From NCBI RefSeq assembly GCF_023502235.1, contig NZ_JAMFLY010000001.1, positions 496,001 to 560,000 on the forward strand: DNA of 64,000 bases. The letters are read 5' to 3'. Below are positions 25,862-35,294 of this stretch, piece after piece (position 1 is the first letter of the stretch; each line of letters begins with the position of its first letter). A program made the translations under genes and the position numbers. The notes under the pieces are model-generated. The model was not told the DNA's origin. It ran no database searches and saw nothing but the letters and a program-made list of their open reading frames with translations. This DNA comes from Flagellimonas myxillae. GTDB taxonomy: Bacteria > Bacteroidota > Bacteroidia > Flavobacteriales > Flavobacteriaceae.

Positions 25862-25881
25862 TTAGCAATTAGCAATTAGCA
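25861..25881. repeat. Three-unit heptamer tandem repeat at the aminotransferase start
   Basis: Plus-strand ATTAGCA repeated three times without a mismatch (25861-25867, 25868-25874, 25875-25881). On the coding (minus) strand the same tract reads as TGCTAAT units and runs into the TTG start codon of the aminotransferase. It occupies the position where the ribosome-binding region should lie. Confidence 0.85.
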
Positions 25882-25941
25882 ATGGTCAATATCCAAAATG
25901 TGAGCAAGGATGAACTTGGGCAACAGGATTCCCACAGGTTC

Positions 25942-27651
25942 TTAATTGCTACTTTTTTTCACCTTGGTCTTTTTTGGCTTTGTGGCAGCCGTATTGGGAT
26001 TTTGATTGGTATCTGAATCCAATGGGAGATTACCGCTCCGTTCTTGTTCTTCGGTGTCTATGTCAACAGGATTATCAATCCCCCGTATTTTCACCAATTC
26101 GATGTTGTTGTCGTCTTCGTCAAAAATATCGTCCTTGGAAAGCAGTCTTTCCTCGCCGCGCCAGATAAAACCCTTTAACTCCCTACTTTCCTCCGGAAAA
26201 TCGGCCTCTGGAAAGATATCCCCATCCGGGTTGACAAAGAAGGTGATATCCTCAATATCGCTGTTGGCCATGAGCAATCTGATCTTGCTACAGATACTTT
26301 TGTTGATGCCTATGAGCTCATCGTCATCGTTGTACATGTAATAAATTACCTCGGTATTTTTCACCAAGTCGATGATTTTGAGTTCATTTTCCACAAACTT
26401 GCCAAAGAGATCTACGCCCTTGGCCTGGTTGTAACCTCTGTTCCCAATAGTGTCGATGGAGATGATAAAGGCATTTTCCAGTACTTTCAGTGAATCTAAT
26501 TTCTCGGTCTCCAAGTCGGAAATTAGGTGGATACTGTCCCCAGTAATCTGATTGTCCAGGTTCCAAAGTATGGGATTGGTGATCAATTGGGTGATTCCGG
26601 TTTTTTCCTCGGAATGGATGGAATCGCATTTACCACTCAGGTCGGTTTTGTAAAACTTGGCATTTCGGAACGCACGCACAATCCTAGACTCGGGCTTTCC
26701 GGTTACCATCAGGGTATCTCCGTGAATGTATAGGGAATCCTGCTGCACCAGATTAATGGCTACGGCACGCTTGGTAGCAAAAACAGAATCATTCTCTTTG
26801 AACACTTCTGCATAATGTGCCTTGATCACTCCATTGTTGATGGTGTCCGTGACTTTTATGTTGTTGGTCGCAGAAGCAAACGAAGTAGTTTTGTCAAAGT
26901 AAACACTATCTCCCTCAATAATACGATTGCTATAATCGATTCGGGTATTTTTCACCCCATATCCGCGTTCGATTGTGGTATCGTAAAAGCCCCTTTCGCA
27001 ATAGATTTTGTACTCCTCTCCCGTTATGGTTGAAGGGCCGTACATGTAGGCGTTTTTAGACCTACGGTAATAATCCAATTGCTCCGAATCAATGATGTAC
27101 TCCGGATTGTCTATATGTACATCTTTGCGAAATTGGACCTTTTTTAGCTTCATGTAATAGTAGCCGACCTTACTGGTAAGCACATTTGCAGAATCGACCA
27201 CCTTACCTCCGGACCGATAATAAGAAAGTTGATTTTCGCGATCAAAATAGAGCGTATCAGTGGTCAAGGTCATTTTCCCATCCGTAAGATCTACATTTTC
27301 CCAAGCCTTGGCCAAATTGCTATTGCCATCATAGTCCATTTTCCCACTGTTCATCTCTATGGAATCGCCTTGCTGCAAACGAATGTTACCAATGGCCTTT
27401 AGCCTGTTTTCCTGATTGTAGAAGATGGCGACATCGCACCAAAGATCTGCGCCCTTATGTTCGAACTGGACTTGGCGTTCATCGTCTTTGCTAAAAATGG
27501 AGGCCCCAGGGAAATTTTTTTCATCCTTGGTAAAATTGGCCCCATATACAATATTGATTTGCCTGCCTTGCACCTGCTCGGGTTCTTCCTGACCGAAAAC
27601 AGGTAGCACAAAGAGCGTCAAAATAAAAAAAACAACTTGCTTCAATACCAC
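25942..27651 (-). CDS. OstA/LptA-like organic solvent tolerance protein
   Basis: Exported protein of about 569 residues with a signal peptide (LKQVVFFILTLFVLPVFGQ) followed by repeated beta strands of the LptA/OstA-N type (for example DLWCDVAIFYNQENRLKAIG and IEMNSGKMDYDGNSNLAKAW). In LPS transport this fold forms the periplasmic bridge. Here it is two to three times the length of LptA, as is usual for the Bacteroidota form. The C-terminus is hydrophilic and ends in a lysine-rich tail (KPKKTKVKKSSN). No ATG lies at the signal peptide. GTG at 27649-27651 or TTG at 27643-27645 fits best, and the first ATG upstream (27759) would bury the signal. Two TACTTTTG boxes (27669-27662, 27687-27680) lie just upstream. 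Confidence 0.82.
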   Translation of the reverse strand: MVLKQVVFFILTLFVLPVFGQEEPEQVQGRQINIVYGANFTKDEKNFPGASIFSKDDERQVQFEHKGADLWCDVAIFYNQENRLKAIGNIRLQQGDSIEMNSGKMDYDGNSNLAKAWENVDLTDGKMTLTTDTLYFDRENQLSYYRSGGKVVDSANVLTSKVGYYYMKLKKVQFRKDVHIDNPEYIIDSEQLDYYRRSKNAYMYGPSTITGEEYKIYCERGFYDTTIERGYGVKNTRIDYSNRIIEGDSVYFDKTTSFASATNNIKVTDTINNGVIKAHYAEVFKENDSVFATKRAVAINLVQQDSLYIHGDTLMVTGKPESRIVRAFRNAKFYKTDLSGKCDSIHSEEKTGITQLITNPILWNLDNQITGDSIHLISDLETEKLDSLKVLENAFIISIDTIGNRGYNQAKGVDLFGKFVENELKIIDLVKNTEVIYYMYNDDDELIGINKSICSKIRLLMANSDIEDITFFVNPDGDIFPEADFPEESRELKGFIWRGEERLLSKDDIFDEDDNNIELVKIRGIDNPVDIDTEEQERSGNLPLDSDTNQNPNTAATKPKKTKVKKSSN

Positions 27652-27869
27652 AAATTTTGTCCAAAAGTAGGCTTTTTGCCAAAAGTAGGGGATAGGATTT
27701 AGAAAGCTTTGGGATAATTTTGAAAGGATTGCGTTTTGCCTTGGTCCCATAATGTGCATGACGAGTTTGGATTGCCAAAACGTTTATCTGGTCAGGCATG
27801 ACTTCTGTCGATTTTAGGATAGTTATTAAGTTCAATTTTAATTTCTTGTTGTTCAAAATTTCCCACGAT

Positions 27870-29897
27870 ATGCGTTTTTTAATCAAATTCATTCCATTAT
27901 TGGTTTTAGTACTGGGGCTTCAAGCCTGCACCGAGGTGGTACAATTGCCAGAATTCATACTAGAACACCCACTGGAGATTTCGGTTTTGGATTCCGACGG
28001 AAAAACCGAACATTCCATATACCAAGAAAATCACCCTTCGGAGTCAGGGGAGCCATTGGTCGAGGTAAGCAAAAGGGTAACGCAGTCCTCAGACGGGGGA
28101 TATGTTTTTGAATATACGGTGATACCTGTGCAGCAAATGGCGGTTAATCTTCAGAAAAGATGGTCCCTGAAGCAAGGTTCTTTTAAAAGTGCGGAGTTTT
28201 TGCTTCCAGGTTTTTGGTACAAGCGGAACCTCAGGTCGCCGGAAAAAGCTCCGTCCTTTAAAACCGCTGACTATTGGTCGTTCCGGGATGATCGCATGAG
28301 TACGCCCATGGCGGTCGCTTTTGATCCCAAAGCCGAAAAATGGCTAAAATTAGAGCGCATGGATACCCTTGCCCTAGAGGAAACTCCGGATTCCACGGCA
28401 GGCAAAATTGGTATTAGAACCGATATCGGGAGTTTGGGAATTGGAAAAATGGGAGCGGACCAAATTCAATTGGCGGCCAACTTTCCTTTTAATGAAACTC
28501 CAAAATCCTATCAATCCAAACTAACACTAAATCCGGAATGGAAGGGATATTATGAATTGGACGCAGGTGATACCTTATCCGTGAGATGGAAAATCAGCCA
28601 TGGAGTAGCCCAAGATTTTACCGCTTTGGTATCCAAAACTTGGGAACTGGCTTACGAGAGATATCAGCCTCAACCCGTGTCAGCCAAGAAAACGGATGCG
28701 GAAATCAAAGAGATCTTGAGCAATTATTTTTATGAAAGCTATGCCGAAACCAAGGACCTTAAGGGTTTTGCTGGTTTGTGGTTCAATACACAGACCTGTG
28801 AGAATACCGGCGTGCTTTCTGTTGGCTTTTGCGGCAAAACCTTTGCCAATGCCTACAATTTGTTGGAATATGGTCATGAGCAGGACAATGAGGAGCACAA
28901 AGCCTTGGCACGCAAAGTATTGGATGCCTATTATGCCAAAGGTTTTACGGATTCTGGCCTGATTCGGGAACTGGTATATGGGGATAACGCAGAGGATGTG
29001 TATTCGCTTAGAAAGCAAAGTGAAGGTCTCAAAAACCTTTTGTTCTTGATGGATTTCGATAAGCAACAGGGCAAGGAGTATCGAAAACTGGAAACTACCA
29101 TAGCTGACCTGATGCACAAATTGACAGAGATGCAAGATGAGGAAGGTGGTTTTCCAAGGAAGTTTGATGAAGGGTACAAAGTGCTCGACGACTCCCGGGG
29201 AAGTACCCAAAGTATAATAACCCCCATGATTATGGCTGCTCGATATTTTAAGGAGCCCAAATTCTTGGAAGCAGCTATCAAGGCAGGAAACTATGCCGAA
29301 AAGTACATCATAGACCAAGCGGACTATTTTTCCTCTACCCTGGATGCGAATTGCGAGGACAAAGAAGCGGCAGCGATAGCAGCGGTGTCCTTTTATCATT
29401 TGGCATTGGCCACCGAGGGTGAAAAACGGGATAAATATGTGGACTTGGCAAAAAAGGCTGCCTATTTTGGATTAAGTTGGTACTATCTGTGGGATGTGCC
29501 CTTTGCGCAAGGAAGTTTATTAAAGGAAGCCGGTTTGAAGACTCGTGGATGGGGGAACGTATCCACCGAAAACAATCACATAGATGTTTGGGCCTTCGAT
29601 TTTCCGCATGTACTGGAGTGGTTGTCCAAGGAGACCCAAGATGCCCGGTTTGGCCAGATGGCCGAGGTGATTACATCGTCCATCAAGGACCAAATGTTGC
29701 CTTATGAGGGACATATGGTAGGGGTGGGTAAAAAGGGATATATGCCCGAAATTATCCAGCACACCGTTTGGGATTATGGTGCCAATGGCAAAGGATATCT
29801 CAATGCACACATGTCCGTAGGTTGGACCGTTGCCTCTATCTGGGAAGTGTTGACCCCTGGAAGATTTCAGAATTTTATGGAACGAAACCCGGGATAG
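27870..29897 (+). CDS. Putative secreted glycosidase-like lipoprotein, 675 aa
   Basis: A lipoprotein: the signal MRFLIKFIPLLVLVLGLQAC carries a lipobox at C20. The first 270 residues are beta-rich. From about residue 300 to the end the pattern is helical, with ELDAGDTLSVRW earlier and segments such as RGSTQSIITPMIMAARYFKE, AAAIAAVSFYHLALATEG and WDYGANGKGYLNAHMS. This alternation suggests an (alpha/alpha)6 toroid like those in polysaccharide lyases and GH families. I recognise no defined family and no catalytic residue, so the activity is inferred. I start it at the ATG at 27870; an earlier frame opening at 27798 would push the signal peptide inside. It is divergent from the OstA gene. Confidence 0.7.
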   Translation: MRFLIKFIPLLVLVLGLQACTEVVQLPEFILEHPLEISVLDSDGKTEHSIYQENHPSESGEPLVEVSKRVTQSSDGGYVFEYTVIPVQQMAVNLQKRWSLKQGSFKSAEFLLPGFWYKRNLRSPEKAPSFKTADYWSFRDDRMSTPMAVAFDPKAEKWLKLERMDTLALEETPDSTAGKIGIRTDIGSLGIGKMGADQIQLAANFPFNETPKSYQSKLTLNPEWKGYYELDAGDTLSVRWKISHGVAQDFTALVSKTWELAYERYQPQPVSAKKTDAEIKEILSNYFYESYAETKDLKGFAGLWFNTQTCENTGVLSVGFCGKTFANAYNLLEYGHEQDNEEHKALARKVLDAYYAKGFTDSGLIRELVYGDNAEDVYSLRKQSEGLKNLLFLMDFDKQQGKEYRKLETTIADLMHKLTEMQDEEGGFPRKFDEGYKVLDDSRGSTQSIITPMIMAARYFKEPKFLEAAIKAGNYAEKYIIDQADYFSSTLDANCEDKEAAAIAAVSFYHLALATEGEKRDKYVDLAKKAAYFGLSWYYLWDVPFAQGSLLKEAGLKTRGWGNVSTENNHIDVWAFDFPHVLEWLSKETQDARFGQMAEVITSSIKDQMLPYEGHMVGVGKKGYMPEIIQHTVWDYGANGKGYLNAHMSVGWTVASIWEVLTPGRFQNFMERNPG

Positions 29898-29907
29898 TAT
29901 TTGAATG

Positions 29908-30312
29908 CTATTTGCTGGGGTTTAACGTAACCGAAACACCCTGCCTGAGGGTATTGTGGATTTCCGCAACCTTGTCCGTATGGGCTATGAGTTCGTCCAA
30001 TTTTGATTGAGGAGCATCACCTTCAAGTTTCACTTTGTAGTTGATATTGTAACCTGGTTCACCCTCTGCGGCAAATTCTCCCGAAGCTTCCACTTCCACT
30101 TTGGTTACGGTGATGTTCATTTTTGCAGCTTCTCTATAAATATCGTTGCAAAAACATGTGGCAAGGGAAAGGAACAACAACTCGCCCCCATTGGCGGATG
30201 ATCCAAAGCCTGAAGATCTGCCCGGGATGTTGATTTCGTTAATGTTTCCATTCGTTTCCAATTGTACCTGGTGGGTGTTTAGGCTGTTGACGACCTTGGC
30301 TGCTATTTTCAT
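29908..30312 (-). CDS. OsmC-family protein
   Basis: 134 residues of the OsmC/Ohr fold: N-terminal strands (INIPGRSSGFGSSANGGELLFLSLATCF), a central helix with two cysteines one residue apart (TCFC) and C-terminal strands (VEASGEFAAEGEPGYNINYKVKLEGD). Family members with two far-apart cysteines detoxify organic hydroperoxides. Here the second catalytic cysteine, expected near residue 115, is replaced (KVAEIHNTLR), so peroxidase activity is doubtful. It ends 10 bases from the end of the 27870-29897 gene and is 24 bases from the GNAT gene upstream, so the two may be cotranscribed. Confidence 0.85.
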   Translation of the reverse strand: MKIAAKVVNSLNTHQVQLETNGNINEINIPGRSSGFGSSANGGELLFLSLATCFCNDIYREAAKMNITVTKVEVEASGEFAAEGEPGYNINYKVKLEGDAPQSKLDELIAHTDKVAEIHNTLRQGVSVTLNPSK

Positions 30313-30336
30313 AGGTTGATTTTTTACAATTAGGTT

Positions 30337-30831
30337 TTAGTCTATTTTCTTTTCCAACACATAATCGTCCATTACAAAACCATTGCCAATATCCTGGACT
30401 ACGGAGTCCACATTTATAAAGCCTATTTTTTCATACGCTTTAATGGAATTGCTGTTGTACTTGTTCACGGTCAATCGGATTTTTTTTAGGTTGAGTTCTT
30501 TGACCCTTGTTTTCATGAATTCAATGGCCCTCCTTCCCACGCCCTTGCCCCGGTGTGAACTTTGGACATAAATCTTGCTCAAAAAAAGAAAATCTTCATC
30601 CACACGGAAAGCAAAATACCCCACGGGGACCTGCTCATACTGCAATAGGAAGTAGGAATAACCATTCTTAACCTGACCTTCAATCGCGGCAGAAGATTGG
30701 AATTTGTCCAACATATAGGTCACCTGCTGTTCCCCAATTATTGGGGTATAGTGCTGGGTCCAAATATTGCGGGCCAATTCGGAAATGGTCTTAAAATCTT
30801 CAGTTGAATGTGCCGCTGTAATTGAAACCAT
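30337..30831 (-). CDS. GNAT-family N-acetyltransferase
   Basis: 164 residues with the GNAT core: motif A in FLSKIYVQSSHRGKGVGRRAIEFM (the acetyl-CoA-binding R/QxxGxG/A is RGKGVG) and motif B in IRLTVNKYNSNSIKAYEKIGF. It transfers an acetyl group from acetyl-CoA to an amine; the substrate is unknown. Length is typical for single-domain members. The start ATG (30829-30831) gives MVSITAAHSTEDFKTISELA, a usual N-terminal helix of the family. It lies about 20 bases after the ADP-ribosylglycohydrolase-fold gene in the same direction. Confidence 0.88.
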   Translation of the reverse strand: MVSITAAHSTEDFKTISELARNIWTQHYTPIIGEQQVTYMLDKFQSSAAIEGQVKNGYSYFLLQYEQVPVGYFAFRVDEDFLFLSKIYVQSSHRGKGVGRRAIEFMKTRVKELNLKKIRLTVNKYNSNSIKAYEKIGFINVDSVVQDIGNGFVMDDYVLEKKID

Positions 30832-30852
30832 AAGTTATTGTTGGTGTGTGAT

Positions 30853-32175
30853 TTAGTTTATTGGAATTAGCCATACATTGTTTTCCATATCTATTTGACC
30901 TCGCATTTCTTGTTTAACCACCCTATCGGTGATTTCCAATCCTTTTAAGGCCATATTTTCGAACGTATCGATACCTCCATCCAAGAAATTTTGTCGGGTT
31001 CGATGAATATTGTATCGATTTGAAAAGGAACGATCAAAAGCTTTTTCGATGCCCTGTTTTCCAATCATAAAACCTATAAGGCCTCCCCATGTGGCTGTAG
31101 GATTGTCCGAGTCCCAACCTGCCAACGCCCCAATTTTTATGGTTTCTTTTAAATCCCCAGCTCCATAAAACAAGCTTACTAGACTGGCGGCAAAGTTAAT
31201 TCCCGCCGCAAAACATCCATTGCAGTGCAAATTGCTGGAGGTGATGTTGTACCCATCCTCCTGATTGACCTGATATCGGAAATAGATGGAATCCCTGGTC
31301 TGTTCCCATGGAATACCGGATTTGAATAGTTTATGGGTGTAGTCATACATCTTGGCGGAGTAGGAGCTGTCCGGCAACACTTTCCTGGCCTCTTGTGCCA
31401 TCCAAAATAGTTGTTCGGAGGTAGACTTTTTTTCCATCACTTTGGAAGCAAGCGCATGCATGGTGACATAAAAATTGGAGATGTACTCCGCATTTTGCCT
31501 AGCGGTTGTTTGAATGGACAAACGTGCCATTTTTAAAGCTATTTCCGGCCGTGCAGGGGCAAACAAACCAAAAATCTCGGTTGTCAATTGGGCATCGATC
31601 ATGTCAAAATGCTCATTGTTACTAGGGTCACCTGTCGCAGGTGGAAGTATTCCACTTCGCATGAGGTCATGCGCCTTTTGGTTGGATACCCATAAATAGT
31701 TTTCCTCTTCACTTTTTATATGCTTTAACCAACCATCCCTGATTTGTCCTGGAGATAGCATGCTGGTTTGATGGGTGTGCAGCAAATGTTGGTACATGTA
31801 CTCAATATCTGTATCATCATCTGCGCCCCAGATTTCTGTACTGTCCCTAAACACAAAATCGATGGTTGGAGAGATGTCACTTGGCACCCCTTCGGACCAA
31901 ATATTTGGAAGATCGGGTTTGCCCCAATCCTTTCGGGTGTAGAAATCCCCCGTTTTTATCTCGCCAATATTCCCAATCTTATCCATCTCGGTTACCAAAC
32001 CGGTCCAATTGGCAATACATTGTCCCAACCAAAATCCATACAATCCGTCCTTGTACCTATCTCGGGAAACGATGAGGTAATCTTCCGCTTCTCCAGAATT
32101 GTTTGGTTTTTGATCTTTGGTTCCGCAGGAACTAAAGATGATAATTAGAGACAAGATTAGATAGTTAATTTTCAT
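30853..32175 (-). CDS. Secreted ADP-ribosylglycohydrolase-fold lipoprotein
   Basis: About 440 residues. The signal peptide ends with a lipobox (SSC17). The catalytic fold is that of ADP-ribosylglycohydrolases (DraG/ARH type): the metal-binding ADDDTDIEY at about 118-126 and GWDSDNPTATWGGLIGFMIG at about 365-385. The family removes ADP-ribose from proteins or DNA in the cytosol, but an exported form in a carbohydrate region more likely acts on a glycan or nucleotide-like sugar (inference). I use the ATG at 32173-32175 (MKINYLILSL). The sulfatase gene upstream ends 26 bases away, and the two are probably cotranscribed. Confidence 0.87.
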   Translation of the reverse strand: MKINYLILSLIIIFSSCGTKDQKPNNSGEAEDYLIVSRDRYKDGLYGFWLGQCIANWTGLVTEMDKIGNIGEIKTGDFYTRKDWGKPDLPNIWSEGVPSDISPTIDFVFRDSTEIWGADDDTDIEYMYQHLLHTHQTSMLSPGQIRDGWLKHIKSEEENYLWVSNQKAHDLMRSGILPPATGDPSNNEHFDMIDAQLTTEIFGLFAPARPEIALKMARLSIQTTARQNAEYISNFYVTMHALASKVMEKKSTSEQLFWMAQEARKVLPDSSYSAKMYDYTHKLFKSGIPWEQTRDSIYFRYQVNQEDGYNITSSNLHCNGCFAAGINFAASLVSLFYGAGDLKETIKIGALAGWDSDNPTATWGGLIGFMIGKQGIEKAFDRSFSNRYNIHRTRQNFLDGGIDTFENMALKGLEITDRVVKQEMRGQIDMENNVWLIPIN

Positions 32176-32201
32176 ACTTGCTATTTGTGATTTTGGTGTT
32201 T

Positions 32202-33659
32202 TCAAGGTTGGGTGTCCAATAAGGTTCGATATTTGTCAGGTAGTTTGTCTTTTAGAACTTCCTTCAATTCCTGGACCATGGCAAAATCCACCTCTGCCAC
32301 ATTCTTTGATTCACCTTCGGGGGAGGTATGGTCATAAAGCTCTGTAAACCCATCCTTATGAAGCGTCAAACGATGAGTTTGGGTCCTTACTGTAATCGCC
32401 CCATTGGTATATGCAAATGCAGGATTGCCCTTAAGTTCCTGATTGGATAAAATGGGCATTAAGGATTCTCCATGGACGAATTTTGGTTTTTCAATACCGC
32501 TTAAATCGCAAAGTGTCGGGAAGATATCCACTGTTTCCACAATGGCTTTGGTTCGGGTATGTGTACTTTCCATTCCTGGGTGGTGAATGATCAAAGGGGA
32601 TTGCAGGGACTCCTCGAACAGACTATGCTTACCCCAGATGGCATGTTCGCCAAGGTGCCAACCGTGATCCCCCCATAGAATAACGATGGTGTTTTTGTCC
32701 GCTCCGGAACGTTTTAATTCGGCCATTACCCTTCCGACCTGCTGATCTACATAACTTACACAGGCCGCATAATGACGGCGTACCTCATCAGCAAAGTCAG
32801 GGTCATTATTTGGGTCTTTTCCCCAGCGGTTGTACTTCATAAATTCCCCAGAGGGATGCCAAGTGGTTTTCGTTTCAGGTTTTTGCCGATGTTCTGGAAT
32901 GGGAATCTCGACCCCATCATACGTATCCAGGTAGGGTTTTGGTGCTCCAAAGGGCAGATGCGGTTTGATAAAACCGACCGCGAGAAAAAATGGCTTTTCA
33001 TCTTGTTCTGAAAGGGTCCTTAATTGTGTTATAGCCTCTTCCGCAATAATACCATCCGGATAGTTATTATCCGTGCCTTCCGCACTTTGAAAAACGTCCA
33101 TGTCCTCTGCTTTTACGCGAATTTCGCCATGGGCCAAACCATGCATTGCACCACGGGGATGCATCCATTCGGCAACGGGCATCAAGTGTTTGTCCCATGC
33201 ATTGGGCATTTCCACCAAGGTACTATCATTCCAATCTGAACCACCCCTTCCTCCTGGATGGTGTGATACCTTGCCAACAGAAACTGTAGTATACCCATGG
33301 GTTTTGAACCATTCTGGCATGCTTGGGTTCGCGGTTTTGCCACCTTCCCCTATGGCTTCGGCCCGTTTGAAAAGGGCATCGTTATTTGCCCCGCCATATT
33401 GACCTGTCAATAGGGTATATCTGGAAGGGCCGCAACTTGGTGCGTTCACATAATGATTATAAAACGAGACACCTTGACTTGCCAGTTGATCTATATTGGG
33501 GGACTTAATGTGACTTGCGCCAAAACTGTTGAGCTCGGGACGAAGATCATCCACACAAAGTAAAAGTATATTGGGCCTTTTGTCTGGTTTTGGACTGCTA
33601 CAGCTAACCACAATTGAAGCGCAAAGCAAGGAATAAACAAGTATTTTGATTGTTTTCAT
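32202..33659 (-). CDS. Type I sulfatase (iduronate-2-sulfatase-like), lipoprotein
   Basis: 485 residues with a lipobox at C20 (IVVSC) and the sulfatase core: [18 protein letters not shown] (metal site), the activation motif CGPSR (C76, formylglycine) and [19 protein letters not shown]. The DDLRPEL phrase and GDHGWHLGE are typical of the iduronate-2-sulfatase group (S1_7 in the sulfatase classification), which acts on 2-sulfated uronic acids or related sugars; substrate here is not proven. Start is ATG at 33657-33659. It is 26 bases from the ADP-ribosylglycohydrolase-fold gene downstream. Confidence 0.93.
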   Translation of the reverse strand: MKTIKILVYSLLCASIVVSCSSPKPDKRPNILLLCVDDLRPELNSFGASHIKSPNIDQLASQGVSFYNHYVNAPSCGPSRYTLLTGQYGGANNDALFKRAEAIGEGGKTANPSMPEWFKTHGYTTVSVGKVSHHPGGRGGSDWNDSTLVEMPNAWDKHLMPVAEWMHPRGAMHGLAHGEIRVKAEDMDVFQSAEGTDNNYPDGIIAEEAITQLRTLSEQDEKPFFLAVGFIKPHLPFGAPKPYLDTYDGVEIPIPEHRQKPETKTTWHPSGEFMKYNRWGKDPNNDPDFADEVRRHYAACVSYVDQQVGRVMAELKRSGADKNTIVILWGDHGWHLGEHAIWGKHSLFEESLQSPLIIHHPGMESTHTRTKAIVETVDIFPTLCDLSGIEKPKFVHGESLMPILSNQELKGNPAFAYTNGAITVRTQTHRLTLHKDGFTELYDHTSPEGESKNVAEVDFAMVQELKEVLKDKLPDKYRTLLDTQP

Positions 33660-33772
33660 GGTCGTTTGTTGGTTGCTCAGGTCAACTGAAGGTGTGAATA
33701 AATGGTCCCGCCGTAACTACAATCTAATTTGGTCACAGTTTAAAGGTATAAAATATGAACTTTGGGGAATAC

Positions 33773-34855
33773 CTAATCATTATCAAAACAAGTAACCACA
33801 TCCTCCATAAAATAAGGATCTTGATTCACCCAAAACATATAGCTGACCCTGAGAAAATCCTTGGCAAACGCATGCAATAGCGGGACTAGGTTTTTACGTT
33901 TATTTTGACCTTCGTCCAATCGCTGATTGTAATCCAGGTCGGCCCCTGTGGTTCCTACATAATTCCCATCCTGAATCGCTATTCCCAAGGGTACCGTGAA
34001 TTTATTTTCGTGCATCATCGCTAGGGTATGATTGAGTTGCCCCTTTCTGGTGACCATTAAATCCGGACCCCCCAAACCCACGCCAATTTCCTGGCCATAT
34101 TGATAAATGGACCTAAGATATCCTTTGTCATCCCAGGGCAACCATTCATCGGGCATAAAGTTGGCGTATTGCATGGTGGTAGATTGGGGGAAGGCTTTCT
34201 TAAGAGCAAGCATGTTGGTTTTTAAACTTTCCGCATATTGCTTAGGGTTAAAAGAGGGGTCTTCTCCGGAACTGACGCCAACAGCACTTTCTTGCAGATT
34301 GATGCCTTCGATTTTACCATCAAATTCTTTTCCCAAAGCTTGCATCAGCATAGCAAAACGATGTTGCACCTGCGGGTTCCATCTTTTAGTGACCCATCCC
34401 TCCGCTGTACCTTGATCATTAAAAGAACGGGTGCACCCTCCATCAAAATCCGAAGTCATTAGATAATCGGGAATGGCTTTGTACCTCACATCAAAGGTTA
34501 CATCCTGAAATTGAATGAACAACTTTTTATTGTGCCCCAGAAGGTAATTGTAATCCTCATGGATTGTTGAAAAGTCGTATCTACCCCGTTGCGGTTCCAA
34601 TTGGCGCCAGGAGTACATTATTTGGGCGCCAACAATGCGCTTGACCCTAAGAAAAGGATGATCGTGAATTTGTTCCCTGTCCCTTGAGAAATAGACAAAA
34701 TGTTTGATGCTGTCACTTTCCAATGGGCAAGCGGCCCCCAAATATTGTTTGTAGGCATGCGCATATCGATTCGCGGGCTCACTGCTTTGCCCGGCTACAT
34801 GGACAACTACAAAAAGCCCGAGGACAATGGAACAGATTAGTTTGCTGAAGTTCAT
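33773..34855 (-). CDS. Putative exported glycosidase with TIM-barrel-like features
   Basis: About 360 residues with a signal peptide cut near HVAGQ. The mature region has alternating strands and helices expected of a TIM barrel (GAQIMYSWRQLEPQRGRYDFS, LFIQFQDVTF, EGINLQESAVGVS, TTMQYANFMPDEWLPW). The phrase WRQLEPQRGRYDF is common in family 42/35-type glycosidases, and a glutamate in NLQESAVG could be catalytic. I could not name the family, so the activity is tentative. I start it at the ATG at 34853-34855 (MNFSKLICSIVLG); an ATG at 34882 adds nine residues. Confidence 0.65.
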   Translation of the reverse strand: MNFSKLICSIVLGLFVVVHVAGQSSEPANRYAHAYKQYLGAACPLESDSIKHFVYFSRDREQIHDHPFLRVKRIVGAQIMYSWRQLEPQRGRYDFSTIHEDYNYLLGHNKKLFIQFQDVTFDVRYKAIPDYLMTSDFDGGCTRSFNDQGTAEGWVTKRWNPQVQHRFAMLMQALGKEFDGKIEGINLQESAVGVSSGEDPSFNPKQYAESLKTNMLALKKAFPQSTTMQYANFMPDEWLPWDDKGYLRSIYQYGQEIGVGLGGPDLMVTRKGQLNHTLAMMHENKFTVPLGIAIQDGNYVGTTGADLDYNQRLDEGQNKRKNLVPLLHAFAKDFLRVSYMFWVNQDPYFMEDVVTCFDND

Positions 34856-34913
34856 TGATTGGAAATGGCTATATACTTGCATGTAATTGGTTCTGTAGAT
34901 GGCAACTTTGATT

Positions 34914-35264
34914 TTAATGGTCCCCCCGTCCCAAATAAGCTCTGATGGATGTAATCAGACCTTCAGGATTAAAGGTAATAACATCCACTACAAAGAGCTC
35001 TTCACTTCCATTCACGGTAATTTTCAGTTCTGCCGCAACTGTATCATCACTTTCATAGGTAGCCAAAACAGCTATGGCAATAGTGTCCGCAGCTTGAAAG
35101 TTCTTTTGCGTTTCCGCTACGGCAGTTTCTTTTCCTGTAACACGAATTTTCCAGTCCCTTAAGATTATATCCTCCGAAAACATGGCTTCGATTCCACTAA
35201 GGTCCTTGACGGCATATTTTCTTAGGTACGAAAGGCACAACTCTTTGTTAGAAATGGTTGTCAT
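34914..35264 (-). CDS. NTF2-like (SnoaL-type) small protein
   Basis: 116 residues of the nuclear transport factor 2-like cone fold: an N-terminal helix pair (ISNKELCLSYLRKYAVKDLSGIEAMFSED) followed by four strands, of which VAAELKITVNGSEELFVVDVITFNPEGLITSIRAYLG is the last pair. Members include isomerases, hydrolases and binding proteins, so no function can be given. It is cytoplasmic (no signal peptide) and lies 30 bases from the alpha/beta hydrolase gene, in the same direction. Confidence 0.82.
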   Translation of the reverse strand: MTTISNKELCLSYLRKYAVKDLSGIEAMFSEDIILRDWKIRVTGKETAVAETQKNFQAADTIAIAVLATYESDDTVAAELKITVNGSEELFVVDVITFNPEGLITSIRAYLGRGDH

Positions 35265-35294
35265 TTTAGTTGATAATTTTTGAGTTTGTCAGTC

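Noticed and set aside
28680..29399. A 239-residue open frame antisense to the glycosidase-like lipoprotein gene
   Set aside because: No conserved motif; the plus-strand gene has a signal peptide and a coherent helical pattern.
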